From: Bifidobacterium sp. 7101
GTDB taxonomy: Bacteria; Actinomycetota; Actinomycetes; Actinomycetales; Bifidobacteriaceae
Length of the DNA: 64,000 nucleotides
NCBI RefSeq assembly: GCF_000499285.1
Contig: NZ_AWUN01000001.1
Span: 124,001 to 188,000, forward strand
Direction of reading: 5' to 3'
The position numbers and the translations under genes are program-made. Position 1 is the first letter of the stretch. The number at the start of each line of letters is the position of its first letter. The notes under the pieces are model-generated. The model had not been told where the DNA came from. It did not search any database and saw only the letters and a program-made list of their open reading frames with translations. This document shows, piece after piece, positions 9,975 to 24,100 of this stretch.

Positions 9975-11225
9975 ATGAGTGAACGGAATCATAATGAGGT
10001 TTTGGTTGCTGATTTTCCGGGTCACGGAATGCGCGAGCGGTTGGCTGTCTACGGGTTCTTCATCATCATGGGCATCGGCACTTCGGCATGGATTTCTCGA
10101 CTGCCAACAGTCAAGGCCAGCCTTGGTCTGCAGCCTTCGGGCCTGGCTCTGATGACCATCCTTGGCGGCTGCGGCGCTCTGGTCGGTATGCTGGTCTCAG
10201 GGGTTCTGACCGATCGGCTGGGTGTGCGTCGGGCCATGCTGCTGGCAGCCTCCACCTGGTGTCTGGGCATGATAATCGCGGCATTGGCCGTCACTCTGCG
10301 CTCAGTGCCTGGGGTGGTTCTAGGGCTGCTCTTTAATTCGGCGGGGATCAGCCTCTGGGGAACGGTCAACACCGTCGAGGCCGGCGCAGTGGAGCGCTTC
10401 TCCTCTCGGTCCATAATGCCGCGCTTCCACGCCTCATATAGCCTGGGCATGTTTCTTGCCTTGGGACTGGGCTCGCTCCTGTCTCATCTGGGTGTGGCCA
10501 TAGGTGTGCATCTGGCGGTCAATGCGTTGATTAGCCTGGCTCTGGTGGTCGTCTGCGTCCTGCTCTGCCCGCCTCAGCCTCTAGGGGATTACAAGGGCGT
10601 CACTGACGACGAACGCTCGGATCGGCAGGCGAGGTCGGCGCAATCGTCCGCCTTTGGCAAGCAGTTGGCGGCCTGGGGCGATGCACTGGTTCTCATGCTT
10701 GCTCTGATCAACGTGGCCCTGGAGGCCAGCGAGGGTGCCGTCAACGACTGGAGCGGGATTGGCCTGGTTGATGCTTTTGGTGTTCCTGAGTCTCAAGCCG
10801 GTCTTGCTCCCACGATCTTCGCTGCAGCCATGATTGTCTCAAGGTTGCTGGGGACGCATCTGATCGAGCGACTGGGAAACATGCGCTCGTTGGTCCTGAC
10901 CCTCCTGGTCTCGGCTCTGGGCATCCTGGTCTACGCCCTTTCGCCCTCTTTTGTCTTTAGCCTTGTGGGCACTGGAATCTGGGGTGTCGGAGCTGCCCTG
11001 GGCGTGCCAATCGTCACTACTCTGGCAACCAAGGATCCAGCTGTGGCGGCCCAGCGTGCTTCGGTCATCTCGACTGCCTACTACGGGGTCTCTTGGATCA
11101 TTCCCCCGGCTATCGGATTTCTGGCCGACCATACCGGTGTCCGGCCGGCGCTGCTACCTTTGGCGTTCTTGCTGGCGGCGGTTACCCTCTTGGTGCCCAC
11201 GGTGTCCAGACTCACTCGGGAATGA
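9975..11225 (+). CDS. Major facilitator superfamily transporter
   Basis: A 416-residue, 12-helix MFS permease. The start is supported by GGGAGGTCTGC directly before the ATG. The loop between helices 2 and 3 has the MFS signature (GVLTDRLGVRRAML, about residues 75-88), with the matching region repeated in the second half (SRLLGTHLIERLGNMRS). The overall pattern (AWISRLPTVKASLGL near the N-terminus) resembles the fucose/hexose-permease-like and YbjJ-type MFS proteins often annotated as sugar or drug transporters. The substrate cannot be read from the sequence. It is divergent from the adhesin gene and not in an operon. Confidence 0.85.
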   Translation: MSERNHNEVLVADFPGHGMRERLAVYGFFIIMGIGTSAWISRLPTVKASLGLQPSGLALMTILGGCGALVGMLVSGVLTDRLGVRRAMLLAASTWCLGMIIAALAVTLRSVPGVVLGLLFNSAGISLWGTVNTVEAGAVERFSSRSIMPRFHASYSLGMFLALGLGSLLSHLGVAIGVHLAVNALISLALVVVCVLLCPPQPLGDYKGVTDDERSDRQARSAQSSAFGKQLAAWGDALVLMLALINVALEASEGAVNDWSGIGLVDAFGVPESQAGLAPTIFAAAMIVSRLLGTHLIERLGNMRSLVLTLLVSALGILVYALSPSFVFSLVGTGIWGVGAALGVPIVTTLATKDPAVAAQRASVISTAYYGVSWIIPPAIGFLADHTGVRPALLPLAFLLAAVTLLVPTVSRLTRE

Positions 11226-11382
11226 TGCTCTTCGGTTGGCAAAAATCCGCCAACCGGTTGTCGGACGAAGTGCAGTCTTTGGGCAGATACTCGGATGCAA
11301 ACAGTCGTTCCCAAATATTGCCGTACAAGTCAGTGAATTTTATGGCCACAGCAGCCAGTCGGCACCGGCCCTGAGAATCGCC

Positions 11383-11748
11383 TTAGGTCAGATGGATGCC
11401 TTTCCCTGCCAGGTTCTCCAAGCACTCCTTCAGATAGGCTGCATCGTGCTCGGGATAGATGGGGTCCGTCAATGGAATTTCAGCCAGATTCTCGTAGGGA
11501 GGGCAGTGCCTACCGCGGTAGAGCGGGTCATACCAGGCAGGATCGGGATGGTAGCCGCGCTCGCGCATCGTTGTCATGACCAGCAGATGAAATTGAAAGA
11601 GCTTGTATGGACAGTGGTGGAAGACATAGTCAACGGTTGCATGCCGTCGACCCCAACCCAGGCCCCGCAGTGCGGTGATCTCCCGATGCTGGCCCAGCAG
11701 CTGCTGTCTGGGAAGCAACGGAATCAGATCCTGATGCCACAATCGCAT
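11383..11748 (-). CDS. TIGR02328 / Pyr_excise-family protein (pyrimidine-dimer DNA glycosylase-like)
   Basis: A 121-residue protein with the conserved opening MRLWHQDLIPLLPRQQLLGQHR and later RGYHPDPAWYDPLYRGRHCPPYENL. These are the marks of the small family related to T4 endonuclease V that is annotated as pyrimidine-dimer DNA glycosylase or TIGR02328. Enzymatic activity is inferred from the family only. Its ribosome site is odd: the bases before ATG are AAG followed by ten G in total and then TCGGTC, so the Shine-Dalgarno element is a homopolymer. It is a single gene, convergent with the MFS gene. Confidence 0.75.
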   Translation of the reverse strand: MRLWHQDLIPLLPRQQLLGQHREITALRGLGWGRRHATVDYVFHHCPYKLFQFHLLVMTTMRERGYHPDPAWYDPLYRGRHCPPYENLAEIPLTDPIYPEHDAAYLKECLENLAGKGIHLT

Positions 11749-11754
11749 GACCGA

Positions 11755-11764
11755 CCCCCCCCCC
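11755..11764 (-). promoter_or_regulatory. Ten-G homopolymer acting as the ribosome-binding site of the Pyr_excise-family gene
   Basis: Ten consecutive C on the given strand (G on the coding strand) end six bases before the ATG at 11748. A run of this length is prone to slip during replication and would change SD spacing or strength. Confidence 0.45.
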
Positions 11765-11779
11765 TTGGGGTCATAGATA

Positions 11780-11838
11780 ACCCCTCCTTCAGACTAGCTG
11801 CTTGCATCACTGTGAAGCGGACTAGCAGAAGGAGGGGT
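11780..11838 (-). terminator. Long hairpin after the lnp operon
   Basis: Perfect 11-bp arms, ACCCCTCCTTC (11780-11790) and GAAGGAGGGGT (11828-11838). The stem continues inward imperfectly through CTAG-CTGCTT / AAGCGGACTAG. It lies between the SDR stop and the next gene on the same strand. No long T tract follows, so it may be a terminator or an RNA-stabilising structure. Confidence 0.5.
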
Positions 11839-11863
11839 CCCGGTAATCTCTTGCTGCAATTCC

Positions 11864-12604
11864 TTACTGGGCGATGAATCCGCCATCCACAACGAATTCA
11901 GCACCCAGCGCGAACTTGGATTCGTCGCTTGCCAGATAGACGCATATCTCGCCGATGTCCTGGGGTTCGCCGATATGGCCTAGGGGCGTCAGCTTGCTCA
12001 TCCTGTCTTCAAGGCTCTGGCTGATCAGAGGGGTCTTGATGAATCCAGGATGGACCGAGTTAACGCGAACGCCATAGCCGTTGTTGGCGGAATCCAGGGC
12101 TGCGGACTTGGTCAGCAGTCTGGTGCCGCCCTTGCTGGCGTTGTAGGCACCGGCACGGCTCAGGCCCACGAAGCCCTCGATGGAGGAGATGTTGATGATG
12201 GATCCGCCGCGGCCCTTCATGACCCTCATACCATGCTTGGTGCCCAGGAAGGTTCCGTTCAGGTTGATGGCGATGATCTTCTTCCAGTCATCGTAGTTTT
12301 CCTCGTCCATGGTGACGCCCTTGTCGCCGATGCCTGCATTGTTGACCACAGTGGTCAGCTGGCCCAGCTCCTTTTCAACGGTGTCGATGGTGGAGACCCA
12401 CTGGTCCTCATCGGTCACGTCCAGGGTGTGGAAGACGACCTGCCCGGGGTGCTCCTGCATGAGGCTGCGGGAGGCATCGCTCTCCTTGATGTCGGTAAGG
12501 GCCACCTTGGCTCCCTCACGGACGAAGCATTCGGCGATGCCCACGCCCATGCCGCCGGTTCCTCCGGTGATGATGGCTACCTTACCTTGTAGACGATCAG
12601 TCAT
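11864..12604 (-). CDS. Classical short-chain dehydrogenase/reductase, last gene of the lnp operon
   Basis: A 246-residue NAD(P)-dependent oxidoreductase. The Rossmann motif GGTGGMGVGIA is at residues ~11-21, NNAG (VVNNAGIG) follows, and the catalytic Ser...YxxxK is present (SSIEG ... YNASKGG). The C-terminus has the common IGEICVYLASDES ... GAEFVVDGGF ending. The start with AAGGAGTGGAT directly upstream is preferred over a GTG two codons earlier. It lies 60 nt downstream of lnpC in the position where bifidobacterial GNB/LNB clusters usually carry lnpD, a UDP-glucose 4-epimerase. This protein is much shorter than an epimerase and belongs to the classical, not extended, SDR group, so it is not a simple equivalent. 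The substrate is unknown; an amino-sugar or sugar-alcohol role is inference from position. Confidence 0.85.
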   Translation of the reverse strand: MTDRLQGKVAIITGGTGGMGVGIAECFVREGAKVALTDIKESDASRSLMQEHPGQVVFHTLDVTDEDQWVSTIDTVEKELGQLTTVVNNAGIGDKGVTMDEENYDDWKKIIAINLNGTFLGTKHGMRVMKGRGGSIINISSIEGFVGLSRAGAYNASKGGTRLLTKSAALDSANNGYGVRVNSVHPGFIKTPLISQSLEDRMSKLTPLGHIGEPQDIGEICVYLASDESKFALGAEFVVDGGFIAQ

Positions 12605-12663
12605 ATCCACTCCTTTATAGAGATGTGCTGTCGTATTCCATCCTATGGGATGGCATGCCCACG

Positions 12664-17454
<4,791 letters not shown>

Positions 17455-17503
17455 ATATCAACATGCTCCTTCGCGGATGGATGAATTGGTTGGTGGATGA
17501 GCC

Positions 17504-18409
17504 TCAGCCCTTGACAGCGCCGGCGGCAAGACCGGCCTGCCAGAACCGCTGCAGGCACAGGAAGAGAATGATGACCGGCAGCACCCCCAGCAGGGCCCCC
17601 ATCATCAGAGCGCCTCGGTCGTTGAAGGTAGGCAGGGAAACCATGCCGTACAGACCCAGGGTCACTGGGTAGAGTCCCTCGCTGGAGAGCATCATCAGTG
17701 GCAGCAGGAAGTTGTTCCAAGTCGCCACGAACAGGAAGAGGAAGATGGTCACCATGGCCGGTGCCAGCAGTCTGAGGACAATGGTGAAGAAGATGCGCGC
17801 TTCCCCGGCTCCGTCGATTCTGGCTGCTTCCAGCAGTTCAGTGGGCACTGAGCTCTGCGCATACACCCTTCCCAGGAAGAATCCGAAGGGCGAGACCGAG
17901 CAGGGGATGATGATGGACAGCATGGTGTTGTCCAAATGCAGGGCCTGGAAGATGGAGTACTGAGGAATGGTCATCAGCGCGGCAGGCATGAGCAGGGAGG
18001 CCATGACAACGGCCATCGCTATGCCCTTCCCGCGGAAGTTGAACTTGGCTGTTCCATAGCCGGCCATGACCGAGACAATGGTTCCGATCACTGCGGATAC
18101 GCCCGAATAGATCAACGAATTGGCAACCCACTGCCAGAATCTGGCATGTGTCCAGCCCAGCAGCTTGCTGTAGTTGGTGGCAATGGCGTCGGGTAGGTCC
18201 TTGAGGCTCGATGCGAACCAGATGCCATTGCTGCCGATCAGCTGGGAAGGCGACTTGGTAGAGGCGATGACAGCCCAATAGATAGGGAAGAGGAAGTAGA
18301 TCAAGGTGATGATCAGGACGGCCACGGTAATGATTTTGGCCAGGTGGGAAGGGCGCATGGAACGTGGCAGTTCCTGGGTGGATCCGGCTTTTGAGTGAAA
18401 GATGCTCAT
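17504..18409 (-). CDS. ABC sugar transporter permease (CUT1, MalG-like), GNB/LNB import
   Basis: A 301-residue inner-membrane permease with six hydrophobic segments. The EAA-type cytoplasmic loop contains LEAARIDGAGEARIFFTIVLRLLAPA, which contacts the ATPase. It ends AVKG, usual for the second permease of CUT1 systems. The last base of the upstream permease gene is the first base of this one, so they are co-translated. In the bifidobacterial cluster this is the gltC position. No ATPase gene is present; a shared MsiK-type ATPase elsewhere in the genome is expected from the family. Confidence 0.9.
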   Translation of the reverse strand: MSIFHSKAGSTQELPRSMRPSHLAKIITVAVLIITLIYFLFPIYWAVIASTKSPSQLIGSNGIWFASSLKDLPDAIATNYSKLLGWTHARFWQWVANSLIYSGVSAVIGTIVSVMAGYGTAKFNFRGKGIAMAVVMASLLMPAALMTIPQYSIFQALHLDNTMLSIIIPCSVSPFGFFLGRVYAQSSVPTELLEAARIDGAGEARIFFTIVLRLLAPAMVTIFLFLFVATWNNFLLPLMMLSSEGLYPVTLGLYGMVSLPTFNDRGALMMGALLGVLPVIILFLCLQRFWQAGLAAGAVKG

Positions 18410-19365
18410 TATTCGTTCACCTTCCTTTCAATCCATGCGTAGAGGAAGGCCAGAACGCCGGCAATCAGGGCCATGACGATGGCAATGGCCGAGGCTGGTC
18501 CGTTGCCCTTGGGGGTTAAGGTCCCACGGGAGGTGTTCATGGCCATCATCATGGGCGTGAAGGAGTTGGAGATGCCTGGATCGGCTGTCTGCATGACCTG
18601 GGGCTCGTTGAAGAGTTGGATGGTGCCGATGATGGAGAGCAGCATGGCCAGCAGGGCGGCGCCGCGCACATTGGGCAGCTTGATGTGCAAGGCGATCTGC
18701 AGACCGGTGGCCCCGTCTATGCGGGCCGCTTCGTACAGATCGTGGGGAATGGCCTGCAGGGCTGCTAAGAAGATGAGCATGTTGTATCCGGTGAAGGTCC
18801 AAGTGGTGATGTTGGCCATGGATGCCAGGACGACCTTGCCGGCGAAGAAGTCTACGGTGATGCCTATGGAGGATAGGCCCTTGACGATGGGTGAGATCTG
18901 CGGGTTGTAGAGGAAGACCCAGATGATGGATGCGACAACTCCGGGGATGGCATAGGGCAGGAAGTAGCCTAGACGGAATGGGGTCACGTGCTTGACCATG
19001 TAGGAATCCAGCACCATGGCCAGGGCCAGGGCGGCGATGATCATGATGGGCACCTGGATCAGGGTATAGATCAGCACACGGCCGATTCCCGACCAGAAGG
19101 CGGCCGAGGTTACCACATACCTGAAGTTGGCCAGACCCACGAATTTATTGACCATGGTTCCGCCCCCGTAGGCGCCGCCACCCGAGGCGACGTCCTGGAA
19201 GAAGCTGGAATAAATGGCATAGATGATAGGGATGATGAAGACCACGATGAACAGGATGCCGAAGGGGGCCATGAAAGCCCAACCCGTGCGTTCGGCACGT
19301 TTCACCGCATCCGAGCGTCCCGCCCTGCCTGGTCGGGCAGCTGACGACCGCCGTGTAGCACTCAT
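18409..19365 (-). CDS. ABC sugar transporter permease (CUT1, MalF-like), GNB/LNB import
   Basis: A 318-residue permease with an arginine-rich cytoplasmic start (SAARPGRAGRSDAVKRAERTG) and six predicted membrane spans. The EAA loop reads LYEAARIDGATGLQIALHIKLPNVR, typical of CUT1 permeases. It pairs with the following permease to form the channel for the disaccharide delivered by the upstream lipoprotein, and corresponds to gltB in known GNB/LNB clusters. The gap of 131 nt to the binding-protein gene is somewhat large and could hold an RNA element that lowers downstream expression. Confidence 0.9.
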   Translation of the reverse strand: MSATRRSSAARPGRAGRSDAVKRAERTGWAFMAPFGILFIVVFIIPIIYAIYSSFFQDVASGGGAYGGGTMVNKFVGLANFRYVVTSAAFWSGIGRVLIYTLIQVPIMIIAALALAMVLDSYMVKHVTPFRLGYFLPYAIPGVVASIIWVFLYNPQISPIVKGLSSIGITVDFFAGKVVLASMANITTWTFTGYNMLIFLAALQAIPHDLYEAARIDGATGLQIALHIKLPNVRGAALLAMLLSIIGTIQLFNEPQVMQTADPGISNSFTPMMMAMNTSRGTLTPKGNGPASAIAIVMALIAGVLAFLYAWIERKVNE

Positions 19366-19496
19366 TCTGGGTACACCTGTCCTTGTCTTAAAGAGAAAAT
19401 GAGATTATGGCCGAGCATGCTTGGGACCCGAAACACGTTCACCGGCTTCGGGTCCCAAACCTCGGGAATGGTCCCGCTCGGCCCTGATGGCGTCGA

Positions 19497-20822
19497 TTAC
19501 TTGGCGACGGCCAGGCCGTAGTCCTTGAGGGTGGCTACAGAGGTGGTCTGTGCCTGCGAGAAGATGTCAGCAACCTTGGCCTGCCCGGTGGCAGCCTTGG
19601 CGGCAGTTTCTGTCATGGCCGCAGCTACCGAGGAGAAGCCAGGCATGTAGGTGAAGTCGCCCATGTTTTTGTTGGCGGTGGCGAATTCCTTCATGAGGTC
19701 CTGATCGCCGAAGAAGGATGACCAGCTCTCGGGGGTCTTCGCTTCCTCGGTTGTGGCGGCCAGTACCAGACCTTGGGAGGTCAGGTCCTTGACCTGTGTG
19801 TTGAACCAGTTGAGGAACTCCATGGCCTGTTCAGGATGCTTGCTGCCTTTGAGCACAGCGACGCCGGATCCGCCGTCGGGGCTGGATTTGCCTGAATTAC
19901 CGAACCAGTCGCCCAGCTGGGCTACGCGCCATTCACCCTTGCCGGTATCGCCCATGGTGTCAACGATGAGAGGTGCCTCCCAGGCGGAGCCCACAGTACC
20001 GATCAGCTGGCCGTTCTTGAGCGAGGCATCGAAAGAGGGGTCCCAGCGTGGATTGGTTGGAGCAGCCTTGGCATCCAGCAGCTGCTGATAAACGTCGGCC
20101 ACCTGCTTGGAGCCGTCGGTCTGGGTGTCCACCACCCAGGCATCGTTCTTCACGGTGTACCAGGGCTTGGTGGCACCGGCCAGGCCTGGCATCATGTTGC
20201 CGGCCTCGTCGGGCTGGTAGGACATGATGTACTTGCCCTGTGCAGCCGCCTTCTTGGCGGTTTCGATCAGTTCGTCCTTGGAAGTGGGCACTGAAATGCC
20301 CAGCTTGTCAAATTCGGCCTTGTTGTAGAAGTAGACCAGCGGGCCAGTGTCCTGCGGCAGGCCGAACATCTTGCCATCAATGCCCATAAGCTTGTATGCA
20401 CCGGGGGAGAAATTGTCCTTGTACTTGGAAGCTTCGGCACTCACGTCCTCCAGCATGCTCTTGGTATAGACCTCCGGCAGCTCGGCATAGCCCACTTGGG
20501 CCAGATCCGGTGCGTTGCCGGCCTTGACATCGGTCTCCAGCTTCTTGATCATCTCGGCTGACTTGCCGTTGAACTTGGTTGCCTTGACCTGAATGTTGGG
20601 GTGGGACTTGTTCCACCGCGCGACGATGTCATTGACGGGGGTCATGTTCGGTTTGTCCGGTAGCCGATGCAGGTAGGTGATCTGCACTTTTTCGTCCGAC
20701 TTGGAAGACTCGCTTTCAGATGAGGACTTTGACGCCCCCGATGAACCGCAGCCCGACAGGGCGATGCTCAGGGCCGCCAGCGACGTCACCGCAGCGAGTA
20801 GTCGTTTCCCTTCAGATATCAT
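19497..20822 (-). CDS. ABC transporter solute-binding lipoprotein for GNB/LNB
   Basis: A 441-residue extracellular binding protein (the gltA position of the cluster). The lipobox is LAALSIALSGC, giving a lipid-modified Cys near residue 25, followed by a Ser/Lys/Glu-rich linker and a mature domain of the SBP_bac_1 type (NKAEFDKLGISVPTSKDELIETAKK, VGSAWEAPLIVDTMGD). By analogy with the B. longum protein it binds type-1 disaccharides such as galacto-N-biose and lacto-N-biose I; the context with lnpA and GH101 supports this. GGAGCGGGAA precedes the ATG. It is the first gene of the operon and has a clear promoter upstream. Confidence 0.9.
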   Translation of the reverse strand: MISEGKRLLAAVTSLAALSIALSGCGSSGASKSSSESESSKSDEKVQITYLHRLPDKPNMTPVNDIVARWNKSHPNIQVKATKFNGKSAEMIKKLETDVKAGNAPDLAQVGYAELPEVYTKSMLEDVSAEASKYKDNFSPGAYKLMGIDGKMFGLPQDTGPLVYFYNKAEFDKLGISVPTSKDELIETAKKAAAQGKYIMSYQPDEAGNMMPGLAGATKPWYTVKNDAWVVDTQTDGSKQVADVYQQLLDAKAAPTNPRWDPSFDASLKNGQLIGTVGSAWEAPLIVDTMGDTGKGEWRVAQLGDWFGNSGKSSPDGGSGVAVLKGSKHPEQAMEFLNWFNTQVKDLTSQGLVLAATTEEAKTPESWSSFFGDQDLMKEFATANKNMGDFTYMPGFSSVAAAMTETAAKAATGQAKVADIFSQAQTTSVATLKDYGLAVAK

Positions 20823-20874
20823 TTCCCGCTCCTTTACGGTAAATGGCCGTCGTCGTCACCAGACGACCAGTTTC

Positions 20875-20902
20875 AGATTAACACATTAGGTCTAATTGTC
20901 AA
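20875..20902 (-). promoter_or_regulatory. Promoter of the GNB/LNB operon with an embedded palindrome
   Basis: On the minus strand TTGACA (20902-20897) and TAATCT (20880-20875) are spaced by 16 bases. Between them lies the palindrome ATTAGacCTAAT (20885-20896), a position where a repressor would block RNA polymerase. A ROK/NagC-type regulator is a guess; no regulator gene is adjacent. Confidence 0.55.
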
Positions 20903-21056
20903 CACTATTTACAATTCATGGATCGGTCTTCCCTGCCTGGGCACCAAATCAATTCGCCGTCATGGTCTTGGTTTTGCTGCCTTAATGTCGGTCATGGCTG
21001 TCAGTGTTTACTTGTTGATAAATCTGTATCAGCTGTAATTGCATGTTAGAGATGCG

Positions 21057-21093
21057 AAAAGGGGCGGCGGGGTATAAGACCTCGCCGTCCCTT
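21057..21093 (-). terminator. Rho-independent terminator after the GH101 gene
   Basis: On the minus strand a GC-rich stem GGGaCGGCGaGG / CCcCGCCGcCCC with loop TCTTATA is followed by TTTT. It lies 24 nt after the GH101 stop and separates that gene from the GNB/LNB operon promoter. Confidence 0.8.
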
Positions 21094-21116
21094 TCAGTCC
21101 GAGTTGCTGTTATTAG

Positions 21117-24100
21117 TTAACTTCGTTTCCCCTGACTGCGCCTGGTCAGGAGGAGACCAGTTGTCAGTCCGAGCATAACTACGACCAGCAGGGAGGTCAC
21201 CGCGACGCCTGTCGCCGATAGCCATCCGTCCTGCCCGTGAGCATTGGGATAGGTTGGCTTCTGCTGTATATTCCCCTTGCCGCCGCCGAGGCCAGAACCA
21301 TTGCCTGTGCCGGTGATCGGATTCTTTCCGGTATCTGATCCGGTGCCGATACCACCTATGCCTGTGCCTCCTGTGCCGGTTCCGGGCATTGCAGGCTGAA
21401 GCTTGCTGATGGCCGTCTGCAGATTGGCAGCCGCCAAGGCAACCTGATAGGCCGTGGCCTGCTCGTCGGCCAGCACCTGCTTGGCTGCGGCCAGCTTATC
21501 CTGCAAGGTCTTCCAGCTGTCCGGAGTGTAGTCGGCCTCCTTGAGTCCGGCAGCCTGATTCACCAAATCCTTCAGCTCGTCCTTGTCTACAGGTTCCGCC
21601 AAGGTCGGCAGGGTGCAATCGGTGGTCAGACGGAGCTCAGCTGCTGATACATAATGGTTGGTTTCCGAGCTGCTTTGGCCTGTGGTCTCAATTGCGGTCA
21701 GTCTGACTCTGATCACATTGGATACCGGGGTGAAGGAGATCTTCTGCCAGGTAGTCTGCGTGTCGAAGGTGCCGGTTATCTCTACCGGCTCCGACTGCCC
21801 GCTACGGGTCAGAGTGATCTTGTAGCCTTTGATCTTGCCATTGACCGAATCGCCGCCCGGCCGGGGGAGGTAACGCAGTCCATTGACAGTGGTGGGCTCT
21901 TGCAGGTCGAATTGATACCAGGCAGAGCCGTCCTCAAGGGCGTTTGCACCCCACTTGGTGTGCCAGTAGGTTGAGGGCTTGCCGTCCTGGGCGTACTCCT
22001 TGGGTCCCTCGACGCCGCCGGCATCGGGCTGTTCGCTGCCCGCGCTGACTGCATACTTATCCTTGGCTATGTCGCAGGCATCGCTTGCTTGCGACCCAGG
22101 CGCTGTGGCCATGTAGTCCTCAAGAGCCGTCAGGATTCCGTAGGCATGTGACCAGTCCTGCGGTCCCGAGCCGTCCTTTTCAATCAATAGGCGGGCCTGA
22201 TCCACCGTATGCAGGTAGGTCAGCCAAGCCTGGTCACTGTACTTTGCACGGCTGTCGTCGAAGCGGTCCCGCACCTGCTTGAGCTTGGCTCGAGCCTCTT
22301 CCTGGGTCTTGGACGTGTCTGGAAGCCGCTCGATGCGCAGGTTATCCAGGACAAAGTCCTGGTACCCTCCGAAGTTGGCCGCATCGCCAGATGTTCCCTG
22401 GCGGTCGGGTGCCTTGTCGGTCGAGTAGATGCCGAACCAGGAGGCATCCCGAGGTCCGCCAGTCAGATCGAATTGGTAATGGGCCGTGGTGCCCAGGGCC
22501 TTCTCCAAGGGTTTCAGCTGGGTGCGGGCCGGGTCGAACTCGCCCTGCCCTATGGCCAGAGCGTAGGATCCGGTGGAACCGGCCTGGTAGTCAAAGGAGA
22601 TTCGGTAGGTGGCTCCGGTCAGGAACCGGGCATTCTGCGGAATGGTCTGGTAGACCAAGGTGTTGCGTTCAGTAAGTCCGTTGATCTTGACCGACCAATC
22701 TCCTTGCAGCACATCGTCCATCTTCTTGACGTCCCAGCCCGCCTGAGTGTAAGGGGCGTGAAGCTCGGACAAATGGACGCGGTTGTCTTCCACGCCCTCT
22801 GCGCCCGAAACCACAAAGGGCCATATGCCTTGGGCGTTGTGCTCGAAGTCATTGGTCAAGGTCTTCACGCCACCATCTGCGTCGGTTTCCAGACCATTGT
22901 ATTCGTTCTTCACAAGGCGCAGATTGTCGAAGTAGGCAGATCCGTCACCTTGGTGGGACAGTGCCAGAACCGGATTGCCCTGATCCGGCGCTGTGAAGAA
23001 GACATACATGTTCTGGAAGAAGCTGCTGCCGTCTACAGTGGCGCAGTTGGTGTTGTGGGGATCGGCCTGCACGAAGTTCCTGGCCAGGCTGCGTCCAGTG
23101 GAGTTGGCAGCCAGTACCTGGTCACCGTTGCGGACCTCCAGGCGTGCCTGGCCGTCACTGCGGTTATCCACGCCCACATAGAGGGCATAACGTGCACCAG
23201 GCTCCAGATCCTTTATGGTCTGTGACGATTCGACTCGGCCATCCAGCTTGAGCATAGGATTGCTGGAAGCGCTTTTGACGATGGTGGCGCTCCCGGAGCC
23301 CTTGGTCTGCCAGTTATCCTCAAGGCTTTTCTTGCCGCCGTTGAAGCCTGTGTCGACCAAATGGGAACCTGTGCTCCAGGCGATGTCCGGATTGGCTGAG
23401 GTCCCGCGATGAACCACATAGGGGGTTCCCGCTTTGGCGTTCAGAGTGATCTGTCCGTTGACTACAGGTATATCCAATGGGTCGGTCTTGCCCTGGTCGC
23501 TCAGTCGGTAAACCTTGACTGTAGACAGATTGTTCCAGGAGTCGGGCAGCGTCCAGGTGGTCGTGCCGCCGCGGGTGTTCCAGTGATAGAGCTTCTGGTC
23601 GTTCGTAGACAGGGGCTTGCCTGTCTTGGCATCCCAGAGCCATGGCAGCAGGTAGGACTCAGTGCCTTGGCCACTGCCGTCTCCGGGCGAGACCGCTCCC
23701 TGCAGGATGGTTCTACCGTCCAAGGTAATGGTGCGCTCGCGGTAGGCGGACGATGACTGGTCATTGGATCCACGGTCGATGATCACTTGATGGCCCAGGT
23801 CGTCCTTCAGGATTATCCGCTCCTGGCCGTTGTTGGCTGAAGGATCCTTAGGAGACTGCTGATCCAAGGGATTGTTGACCCAGCGAGTCACTTTGAAGTG
23901 CTGGATGAACTTGGTGGACAGATCATGGGTGTAAAGGTTGGCTATGTAGGCATCGTAATCGTTGCGGCCCTGCCAGCCTTCGAAGTCCTTCATGCTGTAG
24001 CCGCCTAGGAGAGGAGCATTGGCTGCGCCGCCGTAAGAGGGGTAGTCGCCGTCCCAGCTGTCCTTTTGGTGGTTGCGAAGGAAACGCATGACTTGGGAGT

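Noticed and set aside
22209-23225. A 338-codon frame antisense to the GH101 gene
   Set aside because: No recognisable motif; it is explained by the high GC and third-position bias of the real gene.
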